64,000 bases of DNA from Pedobacter sp. R20-19 (GTDB taxonomy: Bacteria; Bacteroidota; Bacteroidia; Sphingobacteriales; Sphingobacteriaceae): the NCBI RefSeq assembly GCF_000708265.2, contig NZ_JCKI01000009.1, positions 186,001 to 250,000 on the forward strand. Direction: 5' to 3'. Positions 61,545-64,000 of this stretch are shown here, in pieces (within the stretch, counting starts at the first letter, position 1; every line of letters begins with the position of its first letter). The translations under genes and the position numbers were made by a program. The notes below the pieces were generated by a model, which made no database searches, was not told the DNA's origin, and saw only the letters and a program-made list of their open reading frames with translations.

Positions 61545-61858
61545 TTTACCGCTATTTGATTGTCATAAACAATAACCCAAACGACTGCTGTTGTGGTACA
61601 ACGGACTTTTCAGGATGTAAATTGGCCTTATGAGTATTACCCTGTGCAGTAAATAAATTGGGAAAATATAAAGTATATAAAAGATTTAGTCTCATATCAT
61701 GTACGGTTAGGTTGAAAATAGATTTTTATCCATCTCAACAATTCATATTTGGTTATTTGCAGATTTAAAGCCGGGATCGCTTTAATGGGTTACTGCATTT
61801 ATAATTTCTGTGAAGATATACTAAATTCACATTTAAAACTATGAAAATGAATTAATTA

Positions 61859-61880
61859 TTACCGCAAACGTTTGCGGTAA
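61859..61880. promoter_or_regulatory. Perfect 22-nt palindromic LacI-type operator
   Basis: The half site TTACCGCAAAC (61859-61869) is followed directly by its exact complement GTTTGCGGTAA (61870-61880). The central CAAACGTTTG is the usual LacI/GalR-family core with the CpG at the centre. It lies 56 nt before the ATG of a LacI-family gene, so it is probably that protein's autoregulatory site. Confidence 0.8.
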
Positions 61881-61885
61881 CATTT

Positions 61886-61901
61886 CCGCAAATGTTTGTT
61901 G
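61886..61901. promoter_or_regulatory. Second, imperfect LacI-type operator
   Basis: CCGCAAATGTTTGTTG repeats the operator core with CpG changed to TG. Its centre is 24 nt from the first palindrome's centre, about two helical turns, so two dimers could bind the same face. It lies between the first operator and the -7 box. Confidence 0.6.
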
Positions 61902-61910
61902 TAGAAAACA

Positions 61911-61918
61911 TATATTTG
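61911..61918 (+). promoter_or_regulatory. -7 element of the LacI-family gene
   Basis: TATATTTG fits TAnnTTTG and lies 17 nt before the ATG. The -33 region overlaps the second operator, which would make binding repressive. Confidence 0.55.
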
Positions 61919-61935
61919 ATTAACCAAATATTTAA

Positions 61936-62934
61936 ATGAAGCCTAGCCCAACACTTAAAAAAATTGCAGCGCAATTAAATGTGAGTATTTCAACAGTTTC
62001 CAGAGCTTTAAAAGATCATCCGGATATTTCTATTGAAACCAAACGAAAAATTAATGAGCTTGCCGCACTGATTGAATATGATCCTAATCCTTATGCGGTA
62101 AACCTGCGCACACACAACAATAAGGAGTTTGCCATTGTGGTGCCCAGCTTATCCAATTTCTTTTATCACTCTTTCATCAGTTCAATTGAGGAGGATGCTA
62201 GGAAACACGGGTATTCTATATTTATCTACCGTTCTTCGAATGATGTTCAGATTGAACTGGAAATTTTAAAAAATTGCAGACTTAAACGGGTATCGGGTGT
62301 ATTTATTTCCATCACAACTGAAACCAAAGATATTGCGCCATTTTTAAAACTGGATGAATACGGTATCCCGGTGATTTTTTTTGATAAGGTGCCTGCTTAT
62401 GAATTGTGTAATAAAATTTGCATTGCTAATGAGCAGGCCGCGTCTTTGGCGGCTTTAGCAATCCTGAAAAAGGGTAGCAATGATGTATTGGGTATTTTTG
62501 GCGATCCAAATATGCCGATCACTCAAGTTCGTTATCAAACATTTAACAGGGTACTTGTAGAAGGCAACCCAGTGATTCGACTACAAAATGTAAATGCAAA
62601 TAGTGCTGATGAGGCAGAACAACTCATTTTGACTATGCTGGCTGATTATAATGGAACATATCTTACCATATTTTGCATGAGTGATGAAATCCTTACCGGC
62701 GTAATGAAGGCTGTACAGCGAAAAGGCCTGAAGTTTCCAAAGGATATCGGAATTATATGCATCAGTGATGGCATGATTCCTAAATTATTTTATCCGGAGA
62801 TTACTTATGCCGAAACCAGCGGCTTCAAGCTGGGAAAACTTGCCCTGAGTAGAATGATGCGCTGTATTGCAGGAAGTTCTTTCGCACAAACCATTATTGA
62901 TGAGTCTTGCCTGGTGGAGGGGGGATCGCTGTAG
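61936..62934 (+). CDS. LacI/GalR-family transcriptional regulator
   Basis: A 332-residue repressor. N-terminal HTH: LKKIAAQLNVSISTVSRALKDHPDISIETKRKI (residues 6-38, given for position), including the hinge helix near 50-58 (DPNPYAVNLR). The periplasmic-binding-like sensor (60-330) has FAIVVPSLSNFFYHSFISSI near 68, ESDG-type loops and CISDGMIPKLFYPEITYAE near 275. It stands beside the SusCD/GH65/trehalase genes and behind two operator sites, so it likely senses an alpha-glucoside and represses itself and the locus. Confidence 0.92.
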   Translation: MKPSPTLKKIAAQLNVSISTVSRALKDHPDISIETKRKINELAALIEYDPNPYAVNLRTHNNKEFAIVVPSLSNFFYHSFISSIEEDARKHGYSIFIYRSSNDVQIELEILKNCRLKRVSGVFISITTETKDIAPFLKLDEYGIPVIFFDKVPAYELCNKICIANEQAASLAALAILKKGSNDVLGIFGDPNMPITQVRYQTFNRVLVEGNPVIRLQNVNANSADEAEQLILTMLADYNGTYLTIFCMSDEILTGVMKAVQRKGLKFPKDIGIICISDGMIPKLFYPEITYAETSGFKLGKLALSRMMRCIAGSSFAQTIIDESCLVEGGSL

Positions 62935-63020
62935 GGAGGGGTTAGTTGGTTATAGGATTAGGTGTTTAGAAAGTTAGTTGGTTAGTGGGAGGTTGGTTAG
63001 TTGTTTGGAAGATTAGTCTT

Positions 63021-64000
63021 TTAATTTTCAAAAAGGTAACCGCTGTATGCCAGACCTTTGGCTACGCTTTTAAAATTATCACCTGAATTGAGTGGAATAT
63101 GCGGAAACTTGGTTTTGAACAGTTTCTGAATCGCAGAAACCATTGATGTTCCGCCGGTTAAAAATAAACAATCGATATCTTCTGGTTTGATTTGGTGTGC
63201 TTCCATAAACTGATTAAGATAGGCTTCAATTTTACTAACATCCTTTTCTATAATGCCATTGTATTGATCAATAGATATGCTTTCATCTATTTCGATCCCC
63301 ATATTCGAATAACGGAAGTCAGATTGCTTCTGATCGGAAAGTTCAATCTTTGTTTTTTCAATGGCCCTGAAAACGGAATAGCCTAAATTTTGATCGACGA
63401 GGGTAATCAAGTTTTTAAACTTTGAATCGTTTCCTGAATAATAATAGTAATCCTCCATTTCTTTCTGGATTTTCAGGCCATTAAAGAAATTCATTTTATC
63501 CCAGGTACAGATATTGGCGAAAAGTGATTTAGGGACGTTTAACTTTTTTCCGGGCGTGGCTTCGTACATGGTATTTTTACCAAAGTAAGGTGTTCCACGA
63601 TCCCACATAAAGGCAGAATCGAGGCTATCACCTCCAATATAAATACCACCGGAAGCAATCATATCGTTTTTCCGGTTTTGGCTACCTACTTTTTCGGGAT
63701 CAAGAATCAGGTAGGTGAAATCTGTTGTACCTCCACCTAAATCGGCTACCAGTACTCTTTCCTTATGTTTAATGGTTTTCTCGTAGGCAAAAGCGGCACC
63801 AATCGGCTCAAACTGGAAACGGACATCTGTAAAACCCGCCATTTCTGCCGCCTTTTTTAATCGGGTTTGTGCTAAGGTATCTTTCGATGTGTTATCGTCA
63901 TCGAAAAATACGGGTCTTCCGATTACGGCCTTATTGCATTCTTCGCCAATGATTTGATCTGCTTTCGTCTTTAAATCTTTGAGAATTAGCGTAACTAAAT
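63021..64000 (-). CDS. Hsp70-family (YegD-like) chaperone, 5'-truncated by window edge
   Basis: The frame is open to the last base of the window (first complete visible codon at 63998), so the N-terminus is missing; an ATG at 63842 is internal. Visible marks are the Hsp70 ATPase blocks: CNKAVIGRPVFFDDDN, FEPIGAAFAYEKTIKHKERVLVADLGGGTTDFTYL (position only) with the phosphate-2 motif DLGGGTTDF, and the adenosine motif LFLTGGTSMVSAIQKLFK. It ends soon after the ATPase domain without a substrate-binding domain, as in YegD. Its role is unknown. It is convergent with the LacI gene. Confidence 0.85.
   Translation of the reverse strand, partial: LVTLILKDLKTKADQIIGEECNKAVIGRPVFFDDDNTSKDTLAQTRLKKAAEMAGFTDVRFQFEPIGAAFAYEKTIKHKERVLVADLGGGTTDFTYLILDPEKVGSQNRKNDMIASGGIYIGGDSLDSAFMWDRGTPYFGKNTMYEATPGKKLNVPKSLFANICTWDKMNFFNGLKIQKEMEDYYYYSGNDSKFKNLITLVDQNLGYSVFRAIEKTKIELSDQKQSDFRYSNMGIEIDESISIDQYNGIIEKDVSKIEAYLNQFMEAHQIKPEDIDCLFLTGGTSMVSAIQKLFKTKFPHIPLNSGDNFKSVAKGLAYSGYLFEN

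Noticed and set aside
1..64000. CRISPR arrays, rRNA, tRNA genes, integrases or transposases
   Set aside because: None was recognised: no regularly spaced direct repeats, no complete tRNA cloverleaf and no recombinase motifs in any translated frame.

Overview
The window reads as a chromosomal segment of a Bacteroidota bacterium, most like Sphingobacteriaceae (Pedobacter-like). The signs are two SusC/SusD pairs, Oar-type TonB-dependent receptors, a type IX secretion (T9SS) type-B sorting domain next to a PorP/SprF protein, LytS/LytTR two-component genes, DUF1573, a fused alpha/beta 2-oxoacid dehydrogenase E1, a tmRNA tag ending in YALAA, almost no Shine-Dalgarno sequences, and several promoters of the Bacteroidota form TTG-N17-19-TAnnTTTG. 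No family assignment could be checked by search, so all names rest on motifs and overall protein pattern.

Layout. 1-9.4 kb: a 5'-truncated TonB-dependent receptor, a Tat-exported phosphocholine-type phospholipase C, a second TonB-dependent receptor, and a protein with a C-terminal diadenylate-cyclase-like domain. 9.6-12.6 kb: a thioredoxin-reductase-like flavoprotein and small genes (HicB-like, GIN-domain/DUF2807, DUF427). 12.9-18.7 kb: a SusC-SusD-LamG lipoprotein operon. 19.2-24.8 kb: a secreted adhesin/T9SS module ending in a CHU_C-type sorting domain and a PorP/SprF-like outer-membrane protein. 25-32 kb: an accessory-looking stretch with two serine hydrolases, a LytS/LytTR pair, an AraC regulator, a DUF1080-like protein and two gene remnants (a beta-helix protein and a CHAT-domain protein). 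It ends at the 3' side of the tmRNA gene (32278-32640, minus).

32.7-50.9 kb is mostly housekeeping: a PLP aminotransferase, DUF1573, the E1 fusion, a TPR-histidine kinase convergent with a LytTR regulator, and aromatic amino acid biosynthesis. The aromatic genes form two minus-strand units, S4-aroB-sterol desaturase and pheA-DAHP synthase/chorismate mutase-aroA-aroC. The second unit is preceded by what looks like a complete transcription attenuator: a perfect promoter, a 20-residue leader peptide in which 9 residues are Phe or Tyr, an antiterminator segment and a strong terminator ending 13 nt before pheA. This is the most interesting signal in the window. Proline dehydrogenase, a HAD hydrolase and a small conserved-looking ORF follow.

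51.5-62.9 kb is a trehalose/alpha-glucoside type utilisation locus: an AraC regulator, periplasmic trehalase (GH37), a convergent GH65 enzyme, a SusC/SusD pair, a truncated MFS sugar transporter and a LacI regulator with a perfect palindromic operator in front of it. The window ends inside an Hsp70 (YegD-like) gene on the minus strand.
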